A stretch of DNA of 36,602 nt from a bacterium (GCA_019424865.1 JAHYYS010000020.1:1-36602); one strand, 5' to 3'. Counted from the stretch's first letter, positions 1 through 8,657 are shown. Numbers and translations are program-made. Notes: generated from the sequence alone by a model not told the origin.

Positions 1-3000
1 CCGCTGAAGGCGAGCTTCCCGCCGAGGGCGAGCCTCCCGCCGAGGGCGAGACCCCCGCTGAAGGCGAGCTTCCCGCCGAGGGCGAGCCTCCCGCCGAGGG
101 CGAGACCCCGGCTGAGGGCGAGACCCCCGCCGAGGATGCGGAGGACAGCGAGCCCCAGGCCCCCGCTGAGCCCCAGGAATCCGCCGCCAGCGTCCAGGCC
201 ACCTTCGCGGTGGAGCACTTCTCCACCTTCACGGTAACCTGGAAGGTGCTGGAGCTCCCGGAGCCGGAGCTTATCTGCACCCTGACTGAGCACACCCACA
301 TCGAGGAGTGCTATGACCCGGAGAGCGGCGAGCTGATTTGCACCCTGGCCGAGCACACCCACACCGGGGAGTGCTTCACCCAGGTGGAGCTTCCCGAGGT
401 AGAGGTGCCCATGGACGGCTTCCTCTGCGGCCTGGAGGAGCACACCCACATCGACGAGTGCTATGACCCGGAGAGCGGCGAGCTTATCTGCACCCTGACC
501 GAGCACACCCACGGCGAGAGCTGCCTGCCCGTGGAGGGGACCGGCGCGGCCGTGTTCCTGGGCGAGGGCCGCTTCCAGTACGAGGATGACCGGATGAGCC
601 TCACCGTCCACCTGGTGGGCGGCGAGGAGCTGGAGAATCTGGCCCTCCAGGTGGTGCCGCTGGACGAGGACAGCGAGGCCTACCAGACCCTGGCCGGCCA
701 CGCCGGCAGCCAGGGCGGCACGGAGCTGTATGACCTGCTGGCCTTTGAGTACGCCTTTACCCAGGACGGAGCGCCTCTGGACGTCTCCGCCTATGAGATT
801 ACCAGTGAAGTGACCCTGAAGAGCACCGTCATGGCCGCTCCCGCCGCCCAGGCGATGCAGGACGCGGAGGAGGCCGTGGACGAGAGCGAGGTGGGCGTCT
901 ACCTCTCCGTGTTCCAGTATGACCAGGAGACCGTGGGCGAGCCCATCGAGGAAGAGCCCATCGAGGAAGAGCCCATCGAGGAAGAGCCTGTTGAGGAGCA
1001 GCCCGCCGGGGAAGAGCCTTCCCAGGAGCCCCTTGAGGAGGCGGGAGCTGAGGAGGAGCCCGCCGTCCAGCCCATGATGCGCATGGCCCGCATGAGCCTG
1101 GCCTCCGTCGATACCGGCGCCGAGGCCGGGGCCGATACCGGCGACGGGACCGAGGCCGGGACCGATACCGGGGACGGGACCGATACCGAAGCCGTGAGCG
1201 ACGGCGTCACCCAGCTGGCCGCCCAGTTCCACCAGGCCGACCAGGCCGCCGGGGCCAAGACCCTCACCTTCACCATGAAGGGCGGCACGCAGGTGGCCCT
1301 CACCACCTCTCTCAACGCAGACCCCGAGTTTACGGTCCAGTACTGGGCCAATGTGGCGGTGGTGAACCCGGATGGGAGCGACGAAAAGCTGGAAGTCATC
1401 GACACCAGTGACGGCGGCGACGGCAACGGAGGAAATATCCCGAAGAATGGCGATAAGTACCCAAAGTTGACCCATCTTGCGCTGAACAGCGACGGTACTA
1501 TCATAGAAAAAGACGAGCTGATGGAGGTCTATTCCAGCAAGGAATTCACCTTCCTCAAGTATCCCGGCCTGACCTTTGTGAACCGCCTGAAGGACAACGA
1601 CGGCTACACGCTGAAGGAGCTCTGGGTCCTCCTGGAGGGAAGGGCCCCCGACAGCACCAACAGGGACGACTGGATGATATACGGTGAGGATGAGCTGGAA
1701 AGCGTCGCCTTTACCAACAATCCGAACAGCGCAGTCGGCAACGCCATCCTGATCGACAATCAGACCGTCATCCGGCTGGTGTTTGACCAGAACCCGGGCA
1801 CCTATACCAATGGCGTCAACCTCTTTGACTATGAGATCGCGACGACGACAGGCGGCGATGGTGACTGGGATACTGCCTACGCAGGCATCAACGATCATAG
1901 CCATTACAGGGAGGGTTCGGGAGCAAAGTATTCTTTCGGCAACTCCATTGCCGGAGTACAGGCCGGTTGGGATGAGTGGACGGATCTTGATCGAAAGCCC
2001 AATGCCATCAACATGGGAAACGGCAGCAAGTCCGGAAATGCAAATTACGGAACAGATACCTACAAGAGACTTACTTTCGGGATGGCTACCGGGATAACCG
2101 CGGAAGGCGACATTGAGTTTGCGGACGGCATCAACGGCCCCTGGGACCTCTTTACAACCGAGGAACGCGTAGGGAAAGAGATTGCAACAGATGGTCAATT
2201 GACCTTCAATCGGGTAGGCGACACCTATACCCTTACCAGCGTCCGCGGCGAGATGGACGGCACTCCAATTGGCGTTAACAACCTGGACGAATTCACCCAC
2301 CCGGGGAATTATGACATTTGGACCAACAACTTCTGGCCGCTGGACAGCACCTATATTCACATGCCGAATTTCGGCGACGGAAAGGATGACCCGAAGTTCT
2401 GGGGTTATATCATGCATGGCCGAGATAAATGGCAATCTTACACCGATAATAACCAGGCCTTCCCTCCATCCGACGACGGTGAGGACCACAACAGCTACTT
2501 CGGCATGAAGTACGCGGTCAGCTTCAAGCTGACGGCGGACTACGTGGGCCCCCTGGACTACTACTTCTTCGGCGACGACGACATGTGGGTGTTCCTCACC
2601 GACGAGGATGGAACACAAACCCTGGTGTGCGACATCGGCGGCGTCCACTCCTCCGTGGGCCAGTACGTGAACCTGTGGGACTACATCGACAAGGACGCCC
2701 ATGACCGCCAGACCAAGACCTACACCCTCACCTTCTTCTACACCGAGCGCGGCGCCTCCGGCTCCAGCTGCTACATGCGCTTCACCCTCCCCTCCGTCAC
2801 CTCCGCCACCGTGACCCAGGAGTCCGGCGACCTGAGGGTCAGCAAGGAGGTGGACGGCGTCGAGGGCGAGGTGTACAGCCAGGAGTTTGAGTTCACGCTG
2901 AAGCTGAGCGGTCCAGGCTCTGAGAACCTCTATCCCACCTATACCCGCTATGACGAAGGCGGCATGGTGGTGGCAGACGGCGTCATCGATAAGGACGGGA

Positions 3001-3314
3001 AATTCACCCTCCAGGACGGGCAGTATATCGTCATTTCCAATCTGCCTCTTGGAATTGAATACACTGTGACGGAAACGCCCTGTGACGGTTTCACCACCAC
3101 TGTAAACGACAAACCCGGTTTGGAGGCAACGGGCAAAATAAACAAAGACGGCGCAACCGTCACCGTCGAATATGTCAACTCCACCGGTCCACGGCTGCCC
3201 AGCACGGGCGGCCCGGGCGTGGCGTATATGATGACCCTTGGAAGCATGTTGACTTTGGGCGCGGGAGCCCTTCTGCTCCTCCGGCGGCGCCGGAAGGAGG
3301 TGTCCGCCCGCTGA
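1..3314 (+). CDS. LPXTG-anchored fibro-slime domain adhesin, 5' partial
   Basis: The reading frame is open from base 3 and has no credible start inside the window, so the N-terminus and signal peptide lie upstream. Seen in order: AEGE-P repeats (about bases 3-128), four Cys/His EHTH repeats (276-524), a Glu/Pro-rich linker with EEPIE repeats (939-983), an AGADTGDGT-type linker, then a long region ending with the DDDMWVFLTDEDG and DIGGVHS stretches typical of the fibro-slime domain. A prealbumin-like (SpaA/Cna-B-like) domain follows (about 2820-3190), then LPSTGG at 3195, a hydrophobic helix and an RRRRKE tail. In this position, upstream of a major pilin and sortase, it is probably the pilus tip adhesin. 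The family and sorting signal are clear; the tip role is inferred from gene order. The GTG at 210 lies inside a continuous domain and is not taken as a start. Confidence 0.85.
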   Translation, partial: AEGELPAEGEPPAEGETPAEGELPAEGEPPAEGETPAEGETPAEDAEDSEPQAPAEPQESAASVQATFAVEHFSTFTVTWKVLELPEPELICTLTEHTHIEECYDPESGELICTLAEHTHTGECFTQVELPEVEVPMDGFLCGLEEHTHIDECYDPESGELICTLTEHTHGESCLPVEGTGAAVFLGEGRFQYEDDRMSLTVHLVGGEELENLALQVVPLDEDSEAYQTLAGHAGSQGGTELYDLLAFEYAFTQDGAPLDVSAYEITSEVTLKSTVMAAPAAQAMQDAEEAVDESEVGVYLSVFQYDQETVGEPIEEEPIEEEPIEEEPVEEQPAGEEPSQEPLEEAGAEEEPAVQPMMRMARMSLASVDTGAEAGADTGDGTEAGTDTGDGTDTEAVSDGVTQLAAQFHQADQAAGAKTLTFTMKGGTQVALTTSLNADPEFTVQYWANVAVVNPDGSDEKLEVIDTSDGGDGNGGNIPKNGDKYPKLTHLALNSDGTIIEKDELMEVYSSKEFTFLKYPGLTFVNRLKDNDGYTLKELWVLLEGRAPDSTNRDDWMIYGEDELESVAFTNNPNSAVGNAILIDNQTVIRLVFDQNPGTYTNGVNLFDYEIATTTGGDGDWDTAYAGINDHSHYREGSGAKYSFGNSIAGVQAGWDEWTDLDRKPNAINMGNGSKSGNANYGTDTYKRLTFGMATGITAEGDIEFADGINGPWDLFTTEERVGKEIATDGQLTFNRVGDTYTLTSVRGEMDGTPIGVNNLDEFTHPGNYDIWTNNFWPLDSTYIHMPNFGDGKDDPKFWGYIMHGRDKWQSYTDNNQAFPPSDDGEDHNSYFGMKYAVSFKLTADYVGPLDYYFFGDDDMWVFLTDEDGTQTLVCDIGGVHSSVGQYVNLWDYIDKDAHDRQTKTYTLTFFYTERGASGSSCYMRFTLPSVTSATVTQESGDLRVSKEVDGVEGEVYSQEFEFTLKLSGPGSENLYPTYTRYDEGGMVVADGVIDKDGKFTLQDGQYIVISNLPLGIEYTVTETPCDGFTTTVNDKPGLEATGKINKDGATVTVEYVNSTGPRLPSTGGPGVAYMMTLGSMLTLGAGALLLLRRRRKEVSAR
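3..128 (+). repeat. 18-bp/54-bp tandem repeats encoding AEGE-x-P
   Basis: Seven 18-bp units encode A-E-G-E-[LPT]-P. They are arranged as two nearly identical 54-bp higher-order units (3-56 and 57-110, one base different) and one further unit. The array probably continues upstream of the window. It is a low-complexity acidic/proline stalk of the adhesin, and copy number may vary between strains. Confidence 0.9.
276..524 (+). repeat. Four Cys/His (C-x3-EHTH-x3-C) repeats
   Basis: Four copies of C-[TG]-L-x-EHTH-x2-[EDS]-C occur in the adhesin, two of them followed by YDPESGELI. Each copy has a Cys, two His and a Cys at fixed spacing, so metal binding is possible. Similar repeats are, to my knowledge, common in surface proteins of gut Clostridia without an assigned function. 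The DNA of copies 1-2 and 3-4 is nearly duplicated, indicating recent segmental duplication. Confidence 0.8.
939..983 (+). repeat. 15-bp tandem repeat encoding EPIEE
   Basis: Three exact copies of a 15-bp unit (gagcccatcgaggaa) are followed by a diverged copy. They encode an acidic proline linker in the adhesin. A 15-bp unit keeps frame when copies are gained or lost. Confidence 0.9.
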
Positions 3315-3402
3315 GGAGCCCCCGGGTCCCTCCCCACCCTTCCCAGCGCGAGATACAAAAACAAATTTTTCTTGCAAAAGTGTTTGAAAGGAGCTACAAT
3401 CT

Positions 3403-5187
3403 ATGAAAAAGAAGCTATTCTCTCTGGTCATGGCCGCTGCGATGCTCATGACAATGGCCGTCCCCGCCTTCGCCACCGGCGGACAGACCGGCGGCGACAA
3501 CAGCATCACCATCACCAACAGCCCCGTTTACACCAAAACCGATGGTACAGAGGTGGGCGCCGATTACAGCGGCTACCTGCTCATGACCCTGGTTCAGAGC
3601 GGCGATAACCATGCCTACACCGTGAACCCCAAGTACACCGACATCCTGCTGACGGTGATCAACGAGAACAACGCAGAAGGTGCTGATCTCGCCGTGGCGG
3701 ATTCCACCAACCGCGTCCCCACCGCTGCGGAGAACAACGCCATCGTGAGCTGGATTTCCACCAATGTGGGAGAGGGCAAACTTATGAGCGCCCGCGACTT
3801 CACCAACGCCGTTTACGCGGAGATCCTTGACCTGAACAGCATCGCCGCCGACAAGACCGCCAAAGATGATGACGCCGACGGCACCGTCGTCCTGGACAAA
3901 ATCGCCCACGGCTACTGGCTGATCGCGGACACCACCACCGGGATTCCTGAGGGCGCCACCGCTGACCGCACCAGCACCCTGGTCATCCTGGACACCAGCA
4001 CTGTTACCGTGACCGCCAAGAACAAAGATATGACGATCACGAAGAACATTACCAATACCGAGCCCACCAACGTCTCCGACCACAACATTGGCGATACCGT
4101 CAACTACACCATCGTCGCCACCATCGACCCCAATATGGCCCAGTATGACCCCGATACTTATGTGTACAAAATCACTGATATCCTCTCCAAGGGCGTGGTT
4201 TACGATTTGGACCCCGACAACGATGCACTCGAGCCTTTCGACATCAATAACGTGGGGCAGGTAGAGGCCATGATGGGCCTCACGATCAGGCTTGACAATG
4301 ACGGCAACGGCACGATTGACGCTGGCGAGGGCCAGGACATCAGCGAATACTTCACTGTGGAGCTCCTCAAGGATCCTGATCTGAATGACGGCTTCACCTT
4401 CACCATTACCGGCAACACCAGCGGCGACCATATTTGGGCCTCCTCCGGCATGTCCGGCAATGTGATCGTGAACTACAAGGCCATCGTGAACAAGTTCGCT
4501 GTTGTCGGCGGCACCGGCAACCCCAACGAAGTGGACCTGGAGTTCTCCAACAACCCCAACACCGATAGCACCGGCGAGACCCCCAAGGACATTGTCACCT
4601 CCTTCACCTATCAGCTGAATGTCACCAAGGTGGATGGAAAGGATGAGAATGTTAAGCTGAAGGACGCCCGCTTCGCCCTGTACCGCCTGGTAAACGGCAC
4701 CGAGAAGGAGTACGTCACGATCGACGCCGATAACAAGGTTTCCGGCTGGCAGGACACTCTGCCCACCGTGACGATCAATCAGGGCACTGCTGAGGAAAAG
4801 ACCGTCAACGGCAACATCGTGACCGATGTAAATGGCAAGATGTCCGTGATCGGCCTGGACGCCGGCACCTACTACCTCACCGAGTGCGTGGCCCCCGACG
4901 GCTACAACCTGCTGGACAAGGACGTGAAGATCAAGATCACCGCTGTATACAGCGATGACGGCAAGACCATTACCGATCTGACCGTTACTGTGGACGATGT
5001 GAAAACCACTGATGGAGATGTGGCAAGCGGCGAGCTGGAAGTCATCGTGGAGAACTTCAGCGGCATCGAGCTGCCCAGCACCGGCGGCATCGGCACCACC
5101 ATCTTCTACACCCTGGGCGGCCTGCTGGCCGTGGGCGCTGTGGTCCTGCTGGTGACCAAGAAGCGCGTGCACGACATGGAGGGCTGA
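3403..5187 (+). CDS. SpaH/EbpB-family LPXTG major pilin
   Basis: Sortase-polymerised pilus shaft subunit of 594 residues. It has a signal peptide (residues 1 to about 25, KKK then a hydrophobic stretch ending AFA), an N-terminal pilin domain, a middle isopeptide-forming domain (IGDTVNYTI near residue 230), and a C-terminal Cna-B domain with an E-box (YYLTECVAPDGY, Glu494). LPSTGG is at 557, followed by a hydrophobic helix and a TKKRV tail. A textbook WxxxVxVYPKN pilin motif is not visible; the closest is VTVTAKN with Lys206, which is my candidate for the polymerising lysine. The start is set by GAAAGGAG eight bases upstream of ATG. An 88-base spacer separates it from the adhesin gene. Confidence 0.92.
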   Translation: MKKKLFSLVMAAAMLMTMAVPAFATGGQTGGDNSITITNSPVYTKTDGTEVGADYSGYLLMTLVQSGDNHAYTVNPKYTDILLTVINENNAEGADLAVADSTNRVPTAAENNAIVSWISTNVGEGKLMSARDFTNAVYAEILDLNSIAADKTAKDDDADGTVVLDKIAHGYWLIADTTTGIPEGATADRTSTLVILDTSTVTVTAKNKDMTITKNITNTEPTNVSDHNIGDTVNYTIVATIDPNMAQYDPDTYVYKITDILSKGVVYDLDPDNDALEPFDINNVGQVEAMMGLTIRLDNDGNGTIDAGEGQDISEYFTVELLKDPDLNDGFTFTITGNTSGDHIWASSGMSGNVIVNYKAIVNKFAVVGGTGNPNEVDLEFSNNPNTDSTGETPKDIVTSFTYQLNVTKVDGKDENVKLKDARFALYRLVNGTEKEYVTIDADNKVSGWQDTLPTVTINQGTAEEKTVNGNIVTDVNGKMSVIGLDAGTYYLTECVAPDGYNLLDKDVKIKITAVYSDDGKTITDLTVTVDDVKTTDGDVASGELEVIVENFSGIELPSTGGIGTTIFYTLGGLLAVGAVVLLVTKKRVHDMEG

Positions 5188-5246
5188 GCCCAACCCGCAA
5201 ATGAATTCCCGCGCCGCGGATAACGCGCGCGCTGTCCGGCCCCGCG

Positions 5247-5272
5247 CCCCCTCCCCCACGGCGGGGAGGGGG
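5247..5272 (+). promoter_or_regulatory. GC-rich hairpin between pilin and sortase genes
   Basis: A 10-bp perfect stem (ccccctcccc with ggggaggggg) and a 6-base loop lie in the gap between the major pilin and sortase C genes. No T-run follows, so it is not a canonical terminator. It more likely tunes read-through or mRNA 3'-end stability so that pilin exceeds sortase. Confidence 0.6.
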
Positions 5273-5300
5273 GCGGCGGTACGGCGGTGAGGAGAGACCT

Positions 5301-6185
5301 ATGAGAAAAGTCAGCAAATCCACCCTTGTTTTAATCCTTGTCTTTGTCGTGGGCCTCTCCTTGCTGCTGTATCCCAGCATCAGCGACTACTGGAACTCCC
5401 TTGTACAGTCCAGGGCCATCGCCAGCTATATAGAGTCGGTAAGCAACCTGAACAACGAGGAATATGACGCCATCCTGGAGGAGGCCAGGGCCTACAACGC
5501 CTCCCTGGTGGGGGACAAAACCCGGTTCAGCCCCACTGAGGAGGAGACGGCGGAATACCTTACCCTCCTGGGCTCCACCGGCGGCGCCGTAGGCTATATC
5601 GAGGTCCCGGTTATCAGCCTGTCCCTCCCCATCTACCTGGGCACCAGCGAGACCGTGCTTCAGGTGGGGGCGGGCACCATGGAGGGCTCCTCCCTCCCCA
5701 TCGGCGGCGAGAGTACCCATGCTGTCCTCACCGGGCACCGGGGCCTGCCTTCTGCCACGCTGTTCACCAACCTGGACCGCATGGTCCAGGGCGACATGTT
5801 CCATGTGCACATCCTTAACGAAACCTGCACCTACGAGGTGGACCAGATCCTCATCGTGGAGCCCGCCGAAATGGACGCCCTGGAGATCGCGGAGGGGGAG
5901 GACTACTGCACGCTGGTGACCTGCACCCCCTACGGCATCAACTCCCACCGCATGCTCATCCGGGGACACCGGATTGAGACCCCGGAGGACGCCCTGTATA
6001 CCCAGGTGTCCCCCGACGCGCTGCAGATCGATCCCCTGCTCATCGCCCCGCTGGTGGCGGCCCCCCTGCTGGTGCTGCTGCTGGCGTGGATGCTGGGCAG
6101 CGGCAGAAAACATTCCAAACCCAACCGGAAGCAAGCTAAGAAAGGTGGTAATCCTGGTGACGACGATCAGAACACGGATCGCTAG
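5301..6185 (+). CDS. Class C (pilin-polymerising) sortase
   Basis: Membrane-bound cysteine transpeptidase that joins pilin subunits; 294 residues. There is an N-terminal hydrophobic helix (about 8-25) and a C-terminal hydrophobic helix (about 243-263) with a basic tail, the usual class C layout. Catalytic residues seen are His146 (LTGHRGL), Cys208 (TLVTCTPYG) and Arg217 (NSHR). The LPIYLGTSE and GTMEGSSLPIGG blocks are class C signatures. I see no DP[FWY] lid motif in residues 60-95, where class C enzymes usually carry it, so the active site may be regulated differently. GAGGAG precedes the ATG. Its 3' end overlaps the next gene by 29 bases, which suggests coupled translation. Confidence 0.93.
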   Translation: MRKVSKSTLVLILVFVVGLSLLLYPSISDYWNSLVQSRAIASYIESVSNLNNEEYDAILEEARAYNASLVGDKTRFSPTEEETAEYLTLLGSTGGAVGYIEVPVISLSLPIYLGTSETVLQVGAGTMEGSSLPIGGESTHAVLTGHRGLPSATLFTNLDRMVQGDMFHVHILNETCTYEVDQILIVEPAEMDALEIAEGEDYCTLVTCTPYGINSHRMLIRGHRIETPEDALYTQVSPDALQIDPLLIAPLVAAPLLVLLLAWMLGSGRKHSKPNRKQAKKGGNPGDDDQNTDR

Positions 6186-7332
6186 TCTGCTGGCGGCGGC
6201 GCTGTGCGTCTCCCTGCTGGCGGCCCCCGCCGGGGCCTATGCGAGGGTGGATGTGGACCGGGACGTGTCCCTCACCCTGAACTTTTATGATGAGGAGCGC
6301 CAGTATGCCTTTGAGGGCATGGAGGTGCGGATCTACAAGGTGCTGAACATGTCCGACGCGGTGCGCTTCAGCCCTGACGACGACGGCCCCTTTGACAAGT
6401 ATTTTGACGGCTCCGGCCCGGAGCAGATCACCGTCCCCTCGGTGGAGGAGAGCGAGGTGCAGGTGTCCCGGGACGACTTTGACTCCCAGGAGGCCTATCA
6501 GGCCGCCTGGGACGCCGAGTGGGCCCGGCTTTGGCAGGAGGAGTGGACCGGACTGGCCTCCACCCTGCTGAACTACCTGTCCGCCGACGAGACTATCCTG
6601 CCCACCGCGCAGGGCGTGGTGCAGCTGGAAAACGAGGGCACCGACCAGGAGACCGGACAGGTGGTGCTGGAAAAGGATACCCAGGGCAAACCCCTGGAGG
6701 TGGGCATGTACCTGGTGGTGCCTGAGCGCATTGAGGACGGCAATTACACCTACACCCCCATGTCCTATCTGGTGACCCTGCCCAACCTGGTGGAGGAGCA
6801 GTGGTACTACGCGGCTGAGATCCGGGGCGACAAGTTCGACCGGGACCGTCACGGCGACGGCGGCGGAACCGTCAACCGCAACGTGATGAAGGTGTGGGAG
6901 GACGCCGAAGGGGTGGACCGCCCCACCTCGGTGACGGTGCGGCTGCTCCGGAACGGCGAGGTGTATGAGGAGGTAACCCTCAGCGAGGCCAACGACTGGC
7001 AGCACAGCTGGCGCGGCCTGTCCAACCGCTACCAATGGACGCTGGTGGAGGTGGATGTGCCCGTGGACTACACCGTGGAGATTACTCAGGAGGGCAACAC
7101 CTTTGTGGTGACCAACACCGCCCCGGAGGATATCCCCGATGAGCCCCCGCCCCTGGATGACGGCGGCGATGAGGAGGAAATCCCCGAGGACCCTGTGCCT
7201 CTGGCCCCCGGCTTGCCCCAGACGGGCACTCTGTGGCTGCCGGTGCAGATTCTGACCATTGCGGGCATTCTGCTGTTCTCCCTGGGCTGGATGGACATGA
7301 AGCGCCAGAAACGGAACGGCGATGAGGCGTAG
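6157..7332 (+). CDS. Cna-B domain minor/basal pilin, LPQTG
   Basis: Cell-wall-sorted accessory pilin of 391 residues. The chosen start is GTG at 6157, because AAAGGTGG sits eight bases upstream and the following residues form a signal peptide (MTTIRTRIASLLAAALC, cleavage near AGAYA). The frame is open further upstream, but that part only shadows the sortase gene. The middle resembles pilin N-terminal domains. A Cna-B domain begins near NRNVMKVWEDAEG and runs to the VVTNT strand. A Glu/Pro/Asp linker leads to LPQTG (353-357), a hydrophobic helix and a KRQKR tail. With a different sorting motif from the shaft (LPQTG against LPSTG), it could be the wall-anchoring base subunit; that role is inferred. 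Confidence 0.88.
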   Translation: MTTIRTRIASLLAAALCVSLLAAPAGAYARVDVDRDVSLTLNFYDEERQYAFEGMEVRIYKVLNMSDAVRFSPDDDGPFDKYFDGSGPEQITVPSVEESEVQVSRDDFDSQEAYQAAWDAEWARLWQEEWTGLASTLLNYLSADETILPTAQGVVQLENEGTDQETGQVVLEKDTQGKPLEVGMYLVVPERIEDGNYTYTPMSYLVTLPNLVEEQWYYAAEIRGDKFDRDRHGDGGGTVNRNVMKVWEDAEGVDRPTSVTVRLLRNGEVYEEVTLSEANDWQHSWRGLSNRYQWTLVEVDVPVDYTVEITQEGNTFVVTNTAPEDIPDEPPPLDDGGDEEEIPEDPVPLAPGLPQTGTLWLPVQILTIAGILLFSLGWMDMKRQKRNGDEA

Positions 7333-7915
7333 ACGGTTTCAAATCCTGCTGGCCGCCGGGGCGCTGTGCCTGGCTGGGGCGCTGGGGCTGGCGGGATACA
7401 ATATCTGGGATGAGCAGCGGGCCACCGTCTCGGCCAGCGAGGCGGTGGAGGTGCTGGTCCGGGAGATCCCGGACCGGCCGGAGAAGGAGCAGCCGCTGGC
7501 TCCGGAGCCCCAGCCCATGATGACCAGCGTGGAGCTGGACGACCGGTACTATGTGGGGCTGCTGGAAATCCCCGATTTGGAGCTCACCCTGCCCATTCAG
7601 CGGGAGTGGAGCGATGCGCTGCTCCACTACTCCCCCTGCGTCTACCAGGGGACGCTGGCAGACGGCCTGATTATTGCCGGGCACAATTACCGCTCCCACT
7701 TTGCCCACCTGAACCAGCTGGCGGCGGGGGCGGAGGTGCGCTTCCGGGATTTGGACGGCAACGTGTGGACCTACACCGTGGCCGGGACGGAAATTATCGA
7801 CGGGAACGACGTGGAGCGCATGGAGGCGGGGGACTGGGATTTGACCCTGTTCACCTGTACATACGGGGGACAGGAGCGGTTTACCGTGCGATGCGCCCTT
7901 GCGGCTGGACTTTGA
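7322..7915 (+). CDS. Second sortase (small, class B/D-like)
   Basis: A 197-residue sortase with an N-terminal hydrophobic anchor (about 5-25), catalytic His121 (IAGHNYRSHF), Cys179 (TLFTCTYGG) and an Arg at 186 or 190. It lacks the C-terminal helix of class C enzymes and so is a different type from the sortase two genes upstream. The ATG lies within the stop region of the LPQTG gene (11-base overlap), so the two are translationally coupled. Likely it attaches the LPQTG base pilin, or the finished pilus, to the wall; this is inferred from pairing. Sub-class cannot be fixed by eye. Confidence 0.9.
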   Translation: MRRRRFQILLAAGALCLAGALGLAGYNIWDEQRATVSASEAVEVLVREIPDRPEKEQPLAPEPQPMMTSVELDDRYYVGLLEIPDLELTLPIQREWSDALLHYSPCVYQGTLADGLIIAGHNYRSHFAHLNQLAAGAEVRFRDLDGNVWTYTVAGTEIIDGNDVERMEAGDWDLTLFTCTYGGQERFTVRCALAAGL

Positions 7916-7926
7916 TTTGGAAACGG

Positions 7927-7959
7927 CGGCGCGCCGGCCCATACAGGACCGGCGCGCCG
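7927..7959 (+). terminator. GC-rich hairpin after pilus operon
   Basis: Perfect 11-bp arms (cggcgcgccgg and ccggcgcgccg) start 12 bases after the last pilus operon stop codon. There is no strong T-run on this strand, so termination may be inefficient, or the hairpin may stabilise the mRNA 3' end. Confidence 0.5.
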
Positions 7960-7977
7960 GCTTGTCAGTCTGACAGC

Positions 7978-8009
7978 AAAAAAGCCCGGAGCCGACAAAG
8001 ACTCCGGGC
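7978..8009 (-). terminator. Rho-independent terminator of the leftward small gene
   Basis: Read leftward: gcccggag and ctccgggc arms (8 bp) with a 10-base loop are followed at once by six T. It lies just past the stop of the 150-aa gene. Confidence 0.85.
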
Positions 8010-8018
8010 AGAGGGAAA

Positions 8019-8471
8019 TTAACAGGAGGCGGATACGCTCTGACCCAGGTGCACCAGGGTGAGGGCCTCGTCCAGCAGGCCGACCAATTCCAGCGCGCTG
8101 CGGAAGCTGGACTCCAGCTTGGCATCTGTCCAGACCAGGTTGCCCTGCCAGCTGGCATTCTGCCGGAACAGGACGTTGACACTGAAGCTGGCCAGAGGGG
8201 TGCAGTCGTCCGCAGAGGGGAGCGGATCCGGCTCCGGCTCGCGGGGGGCGGCCTGGAAGGTCCGCTGCCGCATACTCCGCTGGGGCGCATTTAGACGATC
8301 CATCAGACTCTCCATGCGGAAGAGAAGCTGCATCAGATTAGAAAAGGGCAGCGTGAGATTCAAGGCGGGACAATAGAGAGCACCGGAAATATTTTTATCC
8401 TCATACCCTGTGACAGCGATGACATAAGTACTCCGGCTGCAGGGCACAAATCGAGCGGATACGTACTTCAT
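8019..8471 (-). CDS. Conserved hypothetical protein, 150 aa
   Basis: I do not recognise a named family. The C-terminal part (FSVNVLFRQNASWQG, then LESSFRSALELVGLLDEAL) resembles a block I associate with unnamed proteins of gut Clostridia; the central part is rich in Pro/Arg/Glu and looks unstructured. There is no signal peptide or membrane helix. It faces the pilus operon tail to tail and is divergent from the SARP-type regulator, so it shares that regulator's upstream region. A GAGGG motif 6-10 bases ahead supports the ATG. It is a real gene: it has its own terminator and its codon use matches its neighbours. Confidence 0.75.
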   Translation of the reverse strand: MKYVSARFVPCSRSTYVIAVTGYEDKNISGALYCPALNLTLPFSNLMQLLFRMESLMDRLNAPQRSMRQRTFQAAPREPEPDPLPSADDCTPLASFSVNVLFRQNASWQGNLVWTDAKLESSFRSALELVGLLDEALTLVHLGQSVSASC

Positions 8472-8500
8472 AGAGCATCCCTCACTTTCCGGCAGATAGC

Positions 8501-8551
8501 CTGTAACCTATACTTACAGCATACGCCGAAAAGGTTTCAGGATTGTTACAG
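8501..8551. promoter_or_regulatory. Repeated CTGTAA/TTACAG boxes in divergent gap
   Basis: CTGTAA (8501) and TTACAG (8514) form an inverted repeat with a 7-base spacer, and a third TTACAG is at 8546. They lie between the 150-aa gene and the SARP-type regulator. They may be regulator binding sites, but short boxes can occur by chance. Confidence 0.3.
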
Positions 8552-8616
8552 GAAAGCAAATTTTTCATAAAGAGACGCCAATTCAAAAATGAGGCAAAGG
8601 TATGCAAACTGAAAAC

Positions 8617-8657
8617 TTGCGGTGTGAGGCCTTCTGTGATATAATATGCTATATTAT
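8617..8657 (+). promoter_or_regulatory. Promoter with overlapping palindrome for the SARP-type gene
   Basis: TTGCGG (8617-8622), a 17-base spacer and TATAAT (8640-8645) preceded by TGA (extended -10) make a good sigma-A promoter. A perfect inverted repeat (ATAATAT and ATATTAT around GCT, 8641-8657) covers the -10 and the expected start of transcription, so it could be an autoregulatory operator. Confidence 0.65.

Noticed and set aside
3..128. CRISPR-like repeats
   Set aside because: Units are contiguous, without spacers, and encode a protein stalk.
210..212. GTG as start of the adhesin gene
   Set aside because: The frame is open to base 3 through coding repeats, and there is no ribosome binding site; the gene begins upstream of the window.
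3415..5259. 614-codon open frame antisense to the major pilin gene
   Set aside because: It mirrors the GC-rich codon pattern of the pilin gene, has no ribosome binding site and is a repetitive Val/Gly/His sequence.
5974..6156. N-terminal extension of the LPQTG pilin gene
   Set aside because: These codons only overlap the sortase gene out of frame; the signal peptide begins at the GTG at 6157.
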